From: Cryptomeria japonica
Lineage: Eukaryota > Streptophyta > Pinopsida > Cupressales > Cupressaceae
Direction: 5' to 3'
DNA: 64,000 nt
NCBI RefSeq assembly: GCF_030272615.1
Contig: NC_081413.1
Coordinates: 162,440,849-162,504,848 of the forward strand
Part shown: in pieces, positions 24,470-36,924 of the stretch
How positions within the stretch are numbered: the stretch's first letter is position 1
How the letters are laid out: each line of letters starts with the position of its first letter
Made by a program: the position numbers and the translations under genes
The notes under the pieces: generated by a model
Seen by the model: only the letters and a program-made list of their open reading frames with translations
Told to the model about the DNA's origin: nothing
Database searches by the model: none

Positions 24470-25277
24470 TGCTAGGGGTCCCACAGATACTGAGAGGGGG
24501 GGGTGAATCAGTATCTAACCGGTGAGTAGAATTTCTTAACTTAAGACATGCAGAACATAATATAACAGTGTACCAGTATGCAAGATATAATGCAATAAAC
24601 ATAATCAAGAACATCCACATGAAAAACACACCATAACACATGATTTTAATGAGGAAACCCAGTGTGGGAAAAACCTCGGTGGGATTTGTGACCCACAATA
24701 TTCACTCACTGGCCAATAAGAGAATATTACTTACAATAGGGGCCTGCACATGCAGGAAGGCCAACTGCCTAGAGCTCACTGCTCAATGGGAAGTCACACT
24801 GACTTACATATAAGGATTATGCTAATCCAATAACTTGTACTACTTTACAATAGCATCTTCAATGCCAGATTCAGTACCAGTTCCTGCTCTATTCTTTACA
24901 TTTACCCCTTGACCTATATTTCACACATTATGTCTACCTAATATTTTCCTTTTTGCTTCTACTTCACATTATTCACACATCCATCACATTACAAAATGTC
25001 TACAATGATCTCTTTTATATATAAGAGTCATTTTACAATTTGGCAAGTCGGCTTACAATAATAAACAAAATATTATATAACAAAAATCCTGTCGGCCTTT
25101 GTGCCGGTATACTTCCTTTCTTCTGTGCCGATGCCGGTGTCCTAAGTGCCGGTGTAGAGTGTGATCTACTGATGCTGGTATAATGTCTTTGCCGGTGCCA
25201 TAGGATTGCAAGGTTGCCATCAATGACAAAACCTTCAATCACATACAATGTCTCATTGGAGTGTGCATATGCCAACA
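24470..25277 (-). repeat. 3' LTR of element B
   Basis: Plus strand TGCTAGGGGTCCC to TGCCAACA, 808 bp. Nearly the same as the 5' LTR (793 bp), with scattered substitutions and a small length difference near 25130-25150. It contains the G8 tract and the GGAAACCCAGTGTGGGAAAA motif. Confidence 0.95.
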
Positions 25278-25278
25278 A

Positions 25279-25290
25279 TCTCCCCCTTTG
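25279..25290 (-). promoter_or_regulatory. Polypurine tract of element B
   Basis: Minus strand CAAAGGGGGAGA directly before the 3' LTR start (TGTTGGCA). A second, similar tract lies near 25424-25434. Confidence 0.9.
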
Positions 25291-25504
25291 GCATTGATGG
25301 CAACACTCATGAGAAATTTCAAAAGGTATCCAAAAATGTGTAGTCCAAAAATGTTACCAAAAATGTGTGTGCTCCCCCTAAGCATATGATTCCTGTGATT
25401 TGAATTTTCTCATCCCACTACTCCCCCTTTGGCATCAATGACAAAGGTTGTCAAGATGTTAGTAGAGTTTGTAGTTTCAACTATCCATAAACTCAACCTT
25501 GTAG

Positions 25505-28500
25505 CTAGGTGGTTATAATCTGAAAAATATCTCCCAAAATCAAGTTTATACTTTCCATAAACTTCTTACTATCATTTATTGTTGTCTCAGTTCTCTTCAC
25601 TGTACCGGTGAGATGTTGCAAATGCTCTGTTGGTGTTTTGCTTCCCTGTATTAATGCCTCAGAAATTTCCTTCCACAGAGATGCTAGATAGTCCAATCTT
25701 GGACTTAGTTTAGATCTCAAATGTTTTGCCTTATTTATTATTCTTTCTTTCTCCCTTTCCAATTTGAGTAGTTCTTCCTCAAAATTTGATATCTTCTCTT
25801 CAAAAACTGATAGTGTATCAGGTGAGTTGACAAAACTATCTGCAAGTTTATTGATCTCATCCTGTACCTTGCTCATTTTCTTGTCAATATCTACAGTCAA
25901 AAAGTTTGTTTTACAGGTATCTTTGTACAAATTTTTGTATTCTTTCAACAAACTACATAATTCTGGTAGAAGTGTGTCAAAATCTCTATTACACTTCTTT
26001 ATTTGTTCATCAAAGAATTTTTGTTTCTCAATTTCTACCTTATCCTTTACTGACTCTTCCTTTATTTTCTCAATGTTTTCAGAGATATATTTACACAATG
26101 TATCCAATTGTCCTAAAGAATCTTTATTATCTATATTACAGTTGGGAGCAATTACCTTCAAAATTGGTATGGTATCATCAATTGCTTTGTAAGCCTGTGA
26201 GCTGCAGTCAGTTATTTTCTTGATAGAATCAAGTAGTACCTTAGTCACATTTGTTGATTTGTATGCTGATGATGATCCAACAATCTGAGTATCGGTGGAA
26301 GTTACCAAGCTTGTATTGACCTCTGGTAGGTCAGTTTGTGTCTGCATTTCTTTAAGCACTAGTTTTCCTACTTCACAGGTTGCTGGTGGCACTGTTTTCT
26401 TATGTACCTGTTCCGGTGGTTGTTGTTCTGGAGCCTTTTGCTCTGTTTGTTTCTCTGTATGTTGAATTGCCTCAGTCTGTGACTCAGTCTCTACCTTTTT
26501 CTCTTTATCTTCTACCAGTTTCTTAGTTTCCCCTGCTACCGGAGGCTCACTAGCCATATCTGACTTAACAGTTGTATCTTTGCCAACTACTATGTTGATC
26601 TTCTGAGTATCAACATCCACAGTCTATAAGACTTCAGAATTAGGATTATTATCCTCTACATCCATACTCTCAGCTGCCGGTTGATCTTCAGTAGTTGTTG
26701 TTTTCACCAGTGGAGTATTTAAAGAAGGTAGGGGTAAGTTGTCTTTAACTTTGATGCTTGGTGGTCCACCAATTTTACCTTTCCCTTTATCTCTGTCTTT
26801 CTAATAAACCTTTATAGGTTTGGGATTCTTGTACTCTTCTTGTTTTCTTTCTCAACTAGGAATATATCCCATCCATCTTTTGTTTCCTCTATCACTTCAT
26901 TAACTCTTCCTGCCATTAGTGATATATGTCGGTGTGCAATAGAGAATACTGACCAGTTTGCTTGAGCAATCAAATCATCAATTTCTTTTGGAGAGTTTAC
27001 TGGATATACAGCAAGTAGCTTCTCAATTTTTATTTTCTTATCCAATTCTATCACTGCCTATCTTCTTGCCTCAAGTCTTTTGAATAATTCATCAAGATTT
27101 TCATTTACTACTTCCATCAAAAATTTCTTGTACATGTCCATATGTAATATAACACTATTCTCTATTTGTTATTTCTCATCAGCTGTTAGAGTGTCATATA
27201 TTTTCTCTATGTTCTTCAGTTTTCCTTCCTCTATGATTTCATTTAACAGTATATCAAGAGGGGCCAAATCTTTGTTTGTCCTTTTCTTCTTCTTAGGTGT
27301 TAGTTTCTTCTTTGGTGTGGCCTTTCTAACCGGAGATCTCATTGCTTGTTGCTTTTGTCTTGTCCTCCTAGGTGAAGGTGTGGTTGTCGGTGAGGGATCT
27401 CTTTTTCTTACAACTCTTTTGAAAGTTGCAGGCATGTCACTTCCTGAAGAAGTACCTACCGGTGATAGGTGAGTTTCAGGTTGTGGAGCTGCTAACTCAT
27501 CCTCTGTTATGCCGTTTTTCTTCAATACATCTTCCTTGATGGCTTTTGCTTGTCTGGATCCTTTCCTTACAACTGCTTCAACCTTTTTCACTCTTTTCTT
27601 TGATTGAATTTGGCTTTCTATGGTTTCAACACTACCAAATATTTCTTCTTTTGGTTCTCTGGGGTCTTCCAGAAGTGCTTTGGCATATGTTTCAACTATG
27701 TAATCATCTATTTCATATCCCATCTTGGTTACCTAGACTGTCCTTGGGATGACCGCTTCCATCCAAATTTCATCTTTCTTGATGACAAAGCATATATCAT
27801 CTTTGTATTTGTCTACAATCTTCTGAGATAACCTTACTCTTTTCTTCATTTTAGCTTTTAATGCTTGAAATAAGTCATTAATATTATTTTCCTTGTTCTC
27901 GCCCATGTTATTGAATAGTTCAGTCAATTGTTTTCCTACTGGTATGTCATATCCAAGTTCTTTGTAACCTATACCAGGAACCTATTTTGTTATGTGTAGC
28001 ATTAGGCATACTAACAAATTTCCAAATCTGAAATTTCCTTTCTTGTCCTTCTTGATCTTTCCAAGGTTGTCAATTAGTTCATCTCTTAACCACTCACATA
28101 TGTCAATTTTTGCATTGTCCGTGACCATGTCATAAGCACTCTTAATGCATAAACTTGAAACTGAATTAAGTCTATTAGCATGAGTTGCTTTATACCCTAA
28201 TATCATACTGATGAATCTCACATTGACATCTTTTACATCATTAACCTTTAGAGACCTCTTGTCAAATGTTGCACCAGTTAGGTCTATAACTAGGTCATTG
28301 GAAACCTTCTTGGTTTTATCTGGCCTCTTATCGGTGGTCGGTAACCCTATGACAACTTTCACAGCTTGCTTGGTGATCTTATGGATTGCATCTAACTAGA
28401 AAAACTCTCCATGTACCCTGCTTAAAACTATCCTAATCACATCCTTTGGAAATTCAGGAATGCTAAGGATTTCTATAAATCCTAGGGTCTCAATGATTTT

Positions 28501-28770
28501 GTGTTCATCCTTTACATTGTCGGTATTATCGCATATCACAGTTTTATACATGGTTTTGATTTCCTCATCTCCTAACTCTTCAATGTTATAGTGGATGTAT
28601 ATTCGAGGGTCTTCAGCATAAACAACTCCCTTAGGAATTTGAGAAAAAGAACCTAAGGTATCCTCCTTCTTTGCTATCTCGAAAACTAACTGAAATACAG
28701 GCCTAGGTCTTTTTATAACTTCAACAATAGTAGGGTTTGCTATGTATTCAATTGCAGAGGTGGATGCCAT
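25505..28770 (-). pseudogene. Element B ORF2: long conserved protein of unknown function
   Basis: The start is at ATG 28770 (MASTSAIEYIANP). One frame runs to about 26820 and, after a one-base shift, continues to 25505, roughly 1090 codons. Stops at 28396, 27982, 27733, about 27056, about 26818 and about 26624 are TAG and the one at 27169 is TAA. Blocks shared with element A are SRVHG near 28405, RLNSVSS...SAYDM near 28130-28170, KMKKRVRLSQKIVDKYKDDI near 27785-27850 and MGYEIDDYI at 27723. The middle (27270-27420) is Pro/Ser/Lys-rich with NLS-like PKKKLTPKKKKR. The C-terminal third is rich in Glu, Lys and Gln with coiled-coil character. No enzyme motif is seen and I do not recognise the family. 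Confidence 0.75.
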
Positions 28771-29071
28771 GATTAAATACCTTTTACTACCTTGGATGGA
28801 TGATTGCTTGGAGTGTGCTTGCTTCTTGCTCGAAATGCCTTAGCTCGGAGTCTTCGTGCTCTCTGAAAATTTGAAATCTCGGTGAAATGAAATGGAGCCA
28901 AAACCTTAACTTTATAGTGTCTTTTCGCCATCTACCACATTAATTGCATGTCGGTTAAGTATTCACTTAACATTGTTTGCCGGTAATAAGTAATTTTCAA
29001 CTTCTTATCTCTAACTGAGGGAATAATAGCACATGTATCAATATATTGCCAAACCCTCAAGGAAATTTTCT

Positions 29072-30229
29072 TCAATTAGATGAAGAACTCCCTGCCGGTA
29101 GAGCATTGCTTTGTCCTTCCCGTGAAGCATCACTCTATCCTGCCAGTGAAGCATTGGTTTGTTCTACCGGTGGAGGAGTATTCCCAATATTTAGATCAGC
29201 TTTCCTAATCCATTGTTTTGAGAATTCTTGCTTAACCTCTTCAACTTTTTCTTTACCTTTCAAGCTAGCACTTTTGTTGTCTACCAGTGTTCCTTTACTT
29301 CTACAAAATTTAGCAGTATGCCCAATCTTGTTACATGCATAACAAGTTACATTATTTTTCTGAATAGCTTTCCCAAAACCTATGCCGGTTTGTGTTCTAC
29401 ATTGATTAGATAAATGTCCAAATCTTCCACAAACATAACATCTCACATTCATTTTGCAGTTTTCAGAATTGTGACCAACTTTGTTGCATTTGGAACATTG
29501 ATCAGTGGGTGTGTTGATATTTTGATAATTTCTAGATCTACATTCATTTGCTCTATGACCATACTTATTACAGTTAAAGCATTTTCCATTGAATTTATAA
29601 GCATTAGGTTGTCTTACCAGTTTGCTGTGATCCTGAGTATTTGCAGTACTGGAGCTTTCACCAATTTCAAAGCCAATTCCAGAAGTGTCACCTTTAGGTT
29701 TTTGATTCTTCAGCAAGGTGCCAAGTTCCTCTGAGCTTTTCTTGAATTTTTCTTTGTGTTGATTTGCAGTTTCCAATTCTCTTTCCAAGATTTCTTTTTG
29801 TCTCATCAATTCATTTGAGTCATTCTGAGTATGCATTAGATCTGTCTTCAACATGTCATTTTCATAGCTAAGTCTTGTATTCTCATTTGCTGCATCACTT
29901 AGTCTTCTGGTCAATTCTTCTTCATTCTTCTTCCTATCCTCAATCTCTTTGCAAAATCTCATAGTCATATCCTACATTTCATTTTTTGTTGTCATGATCT
30001 CTTGTTTCAACTTGCTTATCATATCATTAAGTGATTCCTTTTCATCATTCTCATTTTGCAATTTTTCACAAAGTTCTCTTCTCTTATTTCTTGCAACAGT
30101 AAAATTTTCTTGAAGTGCCTAAATGATATCCTGTGTTGCCCTTAAATCATCTTCTAGTTTGATATTTTTCAATTTCTCTACATCATAGTCTGTAAGAGCT
30201 CCTTCAAGTTGCTTCATTAGATTTTCCAT
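29072..30229 (-). pseudogene. Element B ORF1: coiled coil and four CCHC knuckles
   Basis: The start is taken at ATG 30229 (MENLMKQLEG), about 60 bp inside the PBS. One frame continues to a TGA at 29072-29074, interrupted by TAG at 30119-30121, 29972-29974 and 29135-29137. The first ~230 residues are heptad-rich and charged. Four knuckles follow: CFNCNKYGHRANEC, CSKCNKVGHNSENC, CYVCGRFGHLSNQC and CYACNKIGHTAKFC, all with CX2CX4HX4C spacing. Copia Gag usually has one knuckle. The likely role is RNA binding and packaging (inference). No standard Gag capsid domain is evident. The three TAG codons could all be mutated CAG. Confidence 0.8.
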
Positions 30230-30286
30230 CTTTACCAGTGTCAAGATCTTCCTCAAGCTATTAGGATTCTAAAAATAGAGGACCAA

Positions 30287-30298
30287 GCTCTGATACCA
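30287..30298 (-). promoter_or_regulatory. Primer-binding site of element B
   Basis: Minus strand reads TGGTATCAGAGC, an exact match to the complement of the 3' end of plant initiator tRNA-Met, two bases from the LTR edge. Confidence 0.95.
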
Positions 30299-30300
30299 AT

Positions 30301-31093
30301 TGTTAGGGGTCCCACAGATACTGAGAGGGGGGGGTGAATCAGTATCTAACCGGTGAGTAGAATTTCTTAACTTAAAACATGCAGAACATAATATAACAGT
30401 GTACTGGTATGCAAGAAATAATGCAATAAATAGAATCAAGAACATCCACATGAAAGACACACCATAACACAAGATTTTAACAAGGAAACTTGGTGTGGGA
30501 AAAACCTCAGTGGGATTTGTGACCCACAATATTCACTCACTAGCCAATAAGAGAATATTAGTTACAATAGAGGCTTGCACATGCAGGAAGGCCAACTGCC
30601 TAGAGCTCACTGCTCAATGGGAAGTCACACTGACTTACATATAAGGATTATGCTAATCCAATAACTTGTACTGCTTTACAATAGCATCTTCAATGCCAGA
30701 TTTCGTACCGGTTCATGCTTTGTTCTTTACATATACCCCTTGACCTATATTTCGCACATTAGGTCTTCCTGATATTTTCCTTTTTGCTTCTACTTCACAT
30801 TATTCACACATCCATCACATTACAAAATGTCTACAATGATCTCTTTTATATATAAGAGTCATTTTACAATTTGCCAAGTTGGCTTACAATAATAAACAAA
30901 ATATTATATAAAAAAAATCCAGTCGGCCTCTGTGCCAGTATACTTCCTTTCTTCTATGTCAGTGCCGGTGTAGAGTGTGATCTGCTGATGCCGGTATAAT
31001 GTCTTTGTCGGTGCCATAGGATTGCAAGGTTTCCATCAATGACAAAACCTTCAATCACATACAATGTCTCATTGGAGTGTGCATATGCCAACA
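30301..31093 (-). repeat. 5' LTR of element B
   Basis: Plus strand TGTTAGGGGTCCC to TGCCAACA, 793 bp, next to the primer-binding site and followed by the ATGTA target duplication. Confidence 0.95.
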
Positions 31094-31875
31094 ATGTACA
31101 CATCATGATAAATGTTACAAGCCACCACATGTAGCACAAGAACCTTTTAGACACATCATCTTATAATAAATGCAACCATCATGTCTTTTACATAGCACAC
31201 TTGAAATAAATTCTCTTAGTGACTTAGGAGGTGCTTGTATATTGCATTCCAGCAAAACATCATTAGAGTGCAAAGTACAACATATATGATGATAAATATC
31301 ATAGTGCATGGAAAATTCAATATGCATCCTACAACATGTGGTGCATACATGATTAATCTTAACATAAAAAGGTTTTTCCATTTAAAAAAATCTTTGACTA
31401 ATTCTTATTTGAGAAAACTTTTGAAGGAATGTTTCATAAAATTTTGTTTGATTCATACCCAAATAGTGTTTGGCATGTGGCTCACGATTTCTAGATCTCT
31501 AATTCACCTTCTAACAACATGTCTCTTTGGTTGGATGAAACCCTTATGTTGTGATGTCAAAACTTACAATTAATGTTCTTAGTGCATCAACAACAACCTT
31601 GTCTTTGCGTGGTAGTCTACCTAAGAATGCCCAAAAAGAATTATTGTTGGGATCCTATATTTTCTCTTGCCTCTCTAATGTTTAATGACTTACTTGTTTT
31701 GCTTATCAAACAATATTTTTTTATTTTTTTGTTTATTATACTTGATGTAATAACACATCAAGTAACAATAGAAACTTTAGTACGTGATTTTGAACCAATA
31801 GCTTGATATGAATCAAATAGATTTCTCACAATAGTTCTTTCACTATTACTTTCCGATGATCTTGGGCCTAGAATT

Positions 31876-32675
31876 TGTTGGCATTCTACACTCTAATGAG
31901 AAATAATGGTGTTGTCATTGATGGAAAACTTCAGGCAACCTTGTGGCATTCATCTAGTAAACCACTGGTAGGCACCAACACCGACAGACACTTCACCGGC
32001 AGCGGTAACAATGCATACCGACACCCCAGCTGACAGGAATAAACTTTTGTTTATTGTATTTAATTGTAATTATCTTTTGTAAAGCTAACATGGCATATTG
32101 TAATAGACTCATATATGTATGAGATCTTGTAAATTATTTTGATATATGAGATGGAATAAGAATGAGTGAATAATAAGGAAGATATATGCGAATGCATAAG
32201 ACATATTTTGTATAAGGTTTATGGTTATAGTATGAGCTTAAACCGGTACTGAACCTACCATAGTTGATGCTGATTTGAAACAGTACATTGTATTGGATTC
32301 TCATAATCCATTTTGTAAGTCAGTGAGACTTCTATTTTGTAGATTGAGTAATGAGCTCTAGGCAGTTGGCCTTCCTGCATGTGCAGGCCCCTCATTGTAA
32401 GTAATATTTATTCATTGGCCAATGAGTGAATATTGTGGGTCACAAATCCCACCAGGGTTTTTCCCACACTGGGTTTCCTCGTTAAACATCTTATGTTATG
32501 GTGTGTTTTCTATGTTGTCTTTATTGTTCTTGTTTAATGCATTAATTCTTATTTACCGGTACACTGTTTTGGAATGCAAAATACTTAATAAGGTTAAATA
32601 TTCTGTCAACCAGTTAGATACTGATTCACCCCCCCCCTCCTCTCAGTATCTTTGGGACTATCATTAATCCTAACA
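31876..32675 (+). mobile_element. Solo LTR of the element B family, opposite orientation
   Basis: Plus strand TGTTGGCATTC to ATCCTAACA, about 800 bp, the reverse complement orientation of the element B LTRs. It is flanked by a perfect 5-bp duplication, GAATT (31871-31875 and 32676-32680). It contains GAGCTCTAGGCAGTTGGCC, TGGGTTTCC and the C-tract near its end. It sits inside the transposase-like pseudogene. Confidence 0.93.
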
Positions 32676-33597
32676 GAATTTTCATTGTCTCTCTAAAATT
32701 TAAATTTTTAATCATTTCAACAATTAATTTTCATCTTCCAATTTGATTTAAGTTTTCAAAATAGTGTTGCCATATTATTTTAACCATTCTTCTACAAGTT
32801 CATTCATTTATTTTATTGGGCATTGGCTTCAAAATATTCTTATTGATGTCACTTAGATACTTTGGTTTACTACAAATAATTCTAGGAGGTGTTAACATTG
32901 GTGCATTCATCACATCAAATTGAGTTGGTGTATGTTCATCATTTTATGATTATTCATTGTGGTCTCTTCTTCAATTGCATTAGGTTCATTTGGTAAATCA
33001 AATATTGTTGGTGCATCTTTATCATTTGTTTAATTATTGATTGTGATTTACTCTTCAATTACATTAGGCTCTTTTGGTATATTTAATTGAGATGTTGTGG
33101 ATGACATACCTTCTTGTCCCATTGTTCTTAGTTCACATAATTTCTTCATATGTTGCCTTTGTCTTTCCTTTTTAGTCTCTCATTGTTTGATTGTTCCTCA
33201 CTTGTTCTTTCCCATTGTTAATAACGATTATCCTAAATAGAACCATTTTGCATTAATTAGAACAACAATTCAATCATTGGAAATCAAGCAAAACAAAATT
33301 TCCCTTACTTTGACATATAATACTCACAAAATCGTAGTATCAGTTGTAGTGGGGCCTTCAACAACTTCAAAAACTCCTTTTATGATCGTTGAGGTTGTTG
33401 ACAAAATAAAAATATGTGTAAGAAACATGTACACATTATGTCTAGTAACCCTTACATGTAATTAGTCCCTAAAAATACACCAACAGGCCAACGTTCATAA
33501 TTCTCATAACCCATATGTGCTTTTTATGTTGAAAACCCCGTACACACTTTTTATGTTAAAAACTCGTATGCATTACTTATAATAAAGAAATGGTGAA

Positions 33598-34319
<722 letters not shown>

Positions 34320-34330
<11 letters not shown>

Positions 34331-34527
34331 AACCACTCAGGACACCATATCACCCCTTAGGATACCATACAACCCCTTAAGACACCATATGGCCCCTTAG
34401 GACACCATTAGACCCCTTAGGACACCATATGACCCCTTAGGACACCATATAATGCCTTAGGATATCATATGGTCCTACTTGGGGTTGTATGTTGTGCTAA
34501 GGGATATTTTGGTGTCATTAGGGGTAT

Positions 34528-34569
<42 letters not shown>

Positions 34570-35155
34570 ATATGGCCCCTTAGGATAACATATCACCCCT
34601 TAGGATACCACGCAACCCCTTAAGACACCATATCACCTCTTAGGACTACATTAGACCCCTTAGGACACCATATGACCCCTTAGGACACCAAAGAATGCCT
34701 TAGGATATCGTATGGTCCTAGTTGGGGTCGTATGGTGTGCTAAGGGATCATATGGTGTCGTTAGGGGTCATGTGGGGTCCTAAGGGGTCATATGGTGTGC
34801 TAAGGGACTAGGTGATCTCAACTTATTTTTGTAAGCAATATTGGCATTGATTTTTATATCACAATAATGGTTCATCTTGCCCCTAAGGACACCACATGAC
34901 CCCCTAGGACACCATACAACCCCATAGGACACAATATGACCCCTTAGGACACCATATGACACCTTAGGATATCATATGGTCCTAGTTGGGGTCATATGGT
35001 GTGCTAAGGGATCTTATGGTGTCGTTAGGGGTCATATGGGGTCCTAAGGGTCGTATGGTGTGCTAAGGGCCTGATTGATCTAAACTTATTATTGTAAGTA
35101 GTATTGGCACTAGATATTATATTGTAACAATTGTTCATCTTGCCCCTCAAGGCAC
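34320..35155. repeat. 20-bp satellite-like array in alternating orientation
   Basis: Units of the form CACCATATGACCCCTTAGGA run forward, then as the reverse complement (CCTAAGGGGTCATATGGTGT). Three cassettes of this forward-then-reverse pattern start near 34325, 34568 and 34878; a (GA)n tract (34530-34567) separates the first two. The family recurs at 44877-45030 and 48880-49050. Confidence 0.9.
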
Positions 35156-35160
35156 CATAT

Positions 35161-36035
35161 TGTAAGGAAGTTAAGTAGCAAAACAACTTCCTACGCTAAC
35201 CTTGAGAGGAGGGTAATGCAAAAACTTTTACAGATTGTCACAACAGTTACATAAAATAGGAATATATATAATAACATTCAAACCATAACACATTGATTTA
35301 TGTGGGCAAAACCCTTTCAAGAGAAAAAACATACACTCCAAAATCTGCCCAATACATTATTCCACAATAAAAAAGTAAATTACAATATACTTGCAGATCA
35401 AGCTCTTTGCAGGAGTACCACTAATCAAAGATTCAGAGGTAACTCAATAGTTATAAGACTCTTACACACAACCTTTATCTCACACACCTCATATATAGGA
35501 GATTCAATACAAGAAACCATTAAACGGTATTACAAAACCATGGGCTAAAACCATCCAATAAGGTGTAGCCAACCTTATCTCCCTTCTAGATGCCCTATGA
35601 GGTGTCCCTCCCTTTTTACAACTCATTTATGTGTCCGATGTATTTAATATTTCTTATTTCAGGAGTAAAAAATTTTTGAGGCCATAACTTGAGAACCATG
35701 TGTCCTATTGACGAACCGTTTGAAGCACCAAAAAACTCATGAAGTTCTCTATTGCCTCGTAAACTGTTATGTTATTTATGCCCACTTTTTAGGATATTTC
35801 AAGGACTATGAATTCCTAAAAATCAAATTTAAACCTTTTATTGGACCCCTCCAAAACAGAAAATTTAATATCTTCAAAACTAGTCATGATGTTGCAACAT
35901 AACTTTACTGGAATGCTTATCTATCCAACCAAAAGTTTCACGGAGAATTTTGCACCATTTCATGCTCAAAAGAAAACTTACTATAAATAGTAACCTCATG
36001 TAAATACAAGGTTGAGACACCATTTTCCCAAGAAA
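35161..36035 (-). repeat. 3' LTR of copia C1
   Basis: About 875 bp. The inner edge is set by the minus-strand polypurine tract AAAAAGTGGGAG at 36037-36048; the terminal bases (near 36035) seem mutated from TGTTGGG. The first 462 bp match 42791-42842 plus 44463-44876. Confidence 0.8.
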
Positions 36036-36099
36036 TCTCCCACTTTTTGAACACCTTGCAAGAGAAAAGGGAGTATCAACACAATAAATCAATTGCTAG

Positions 36100-36888
36100 G
36101 GGCCATGAGGCCCATAGACTCCAAGCACCATCTTAATTTCTCTGTGCTCACAACCTTAGTTAAAGAATCTGCAACATTCATCAAAGTTTCTACCTTAACC
36201 AGCTTCACCCTACCATCTTCGACCATATCTCTAAGAAAATGATACTAAACATCAATGTGCTTGGTCTGGTCATGAAATGTCGGGTTCTTAGCTAGGCAGA
36301 TCACACTCTGATTGTCACAATAAATTGTCACAACTCCTTGTTTTATTCCAATGTATGAACATAGTCTCTTAAGCCAAATGGCCTCTTTACAAGTATGAGT
36401 AGTTGTCATATATTATGCTTCAATAGTGGATAAATCAACCACAACCTGTCGCTTACTCATCCAAATAATTGTACCACCAAATAAAGTAAACACATAAGCA
36501 TTGGTGGATCTTCTACTATCAATATCACCTGCCCAGTCTAAATCCACATAACCATGAATATCAATAGAAATCATGTCTCCAACTAAATTACCATGATAAC
36601 ACAAAGAATACTCTAAGGTACCCTTCAAATATCTGAAGAATCTTTTGATTGCATCCCAATGAATTCTACCAGGATTAGACATATATCTGGATAGAACTCC
36701 AACTGCTTGGGCAATGTCTCGTCTAGTACAGACCATAGCATACATCAAACTTCCAACTGCACTTTGGTAAGGCACTCTGCTCATTTCTTCCATCTCCGAT
36801 GGGGATGTAGGACAATCTCTAGTAGATAATTTCACTCCAACTGTAAAAGGAACACACAATGGTCTACAATCCTGCATGTTGAACCTCT
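36100..36888 (-). pseudogene. C1 RT C-terminus and RNase H
   Basis: FNMQDCRPL, MSRVPYQSAVGSLMYAM, DIAQAVGVLSRYMSNPG and FFRYLKGTLEYSLCY are the RT connection; VDLDWAGDIDSRRSTNAYVF and VVDLSTIEA begin RNase H. Stops (TAA at about 36412) precede CDNQSVICLAKNPTFHDQTK and a V-A-D-S-L-T-K ending near 36150. This is the continuation of the RT at 39454, displaced by the C2 insertion. Confidence 0.82.
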
Positions 36889-36924
36889 TGTTGCCATTGT
36901 ATAAAGATTGCATTGAAGAAGTAT

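Larger units (their letters stand above)
24470..31093 (-). mobile_element. Element B: complete pol-less LTR retrotransposon (6.6 kb)
   Basis: Two LTRs (24470-25277 and 30301-31093) flank a 5.0-kb interior with PBS at the right and polypurine tract at the left. The whole is bounded by a perfect 5-bp target duplication, ATGTA (24465-24469 and 31094-31098). The interior holds ORF1 (coiled coil and four CCHC knuckles) and a long ORF2 of unknown function. I find no protease D-S/T-G, integrase or reverse-transcriptase motif in any frame. It therefore looks non-autonomous yet structurally complete. It interrupts the transposase-like pseudogene. Confidence 0.93.
22740..33215 (-). pseudogene. Transposase-like gene, degenerate, split by two retroelement insertions
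   Basis: Reading leftward: a start-like MGKNK at 33215 with basic ETKKERQRQ, then a piece to 32681. After the solo LTR (31876-32675) comes 31871-31099, with KPFYVKINHVCTTCCRMH, LREFISSVLC and CLKGSCATCG. After element B (24470-31093) comes 24464-23690, with a basic LVSFRKYKI segment, SIIDFAENYTLQPQNEVQS, YHFYISDDCTH, IWSDNCTSQFKNARMFYWL and, in another frame, GHGKGEHDGARACIKRAL. A further frame at 22879-23208 may be its C-terminal part. The S-D-N-x-x-x-Q-F-K-N and GHGKG..DG blocks look like the core of a DDE-type transposase or a domesticated relative; the family name escapes me. Multiple stops (often TGA) and frameshifts make it dead. Confidence 0.6.

Noticed and set aside
29135-29968. Host CNBP-type zinc-knuckle gene
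   Set aside because: It lies between a primer-binding site and a second ORF inside paired LTRs with a target duplication, and is repeated in element A.
15901-33590. CACTA (En/Spm) element
   Set aside because: Subterminal-like repeats are suggestive, but no CACTA ends or 3-bp duplication were found and the transposase blocks do not look like the TnpD family.
36889-36924. Short match between the C2 LTR and its RT region as capture of RT sequence by the LTR
   Set aside because: The match extends to the LTR's first base and is bounded by the target duplication, so a truncated 5' LTR explains it better.
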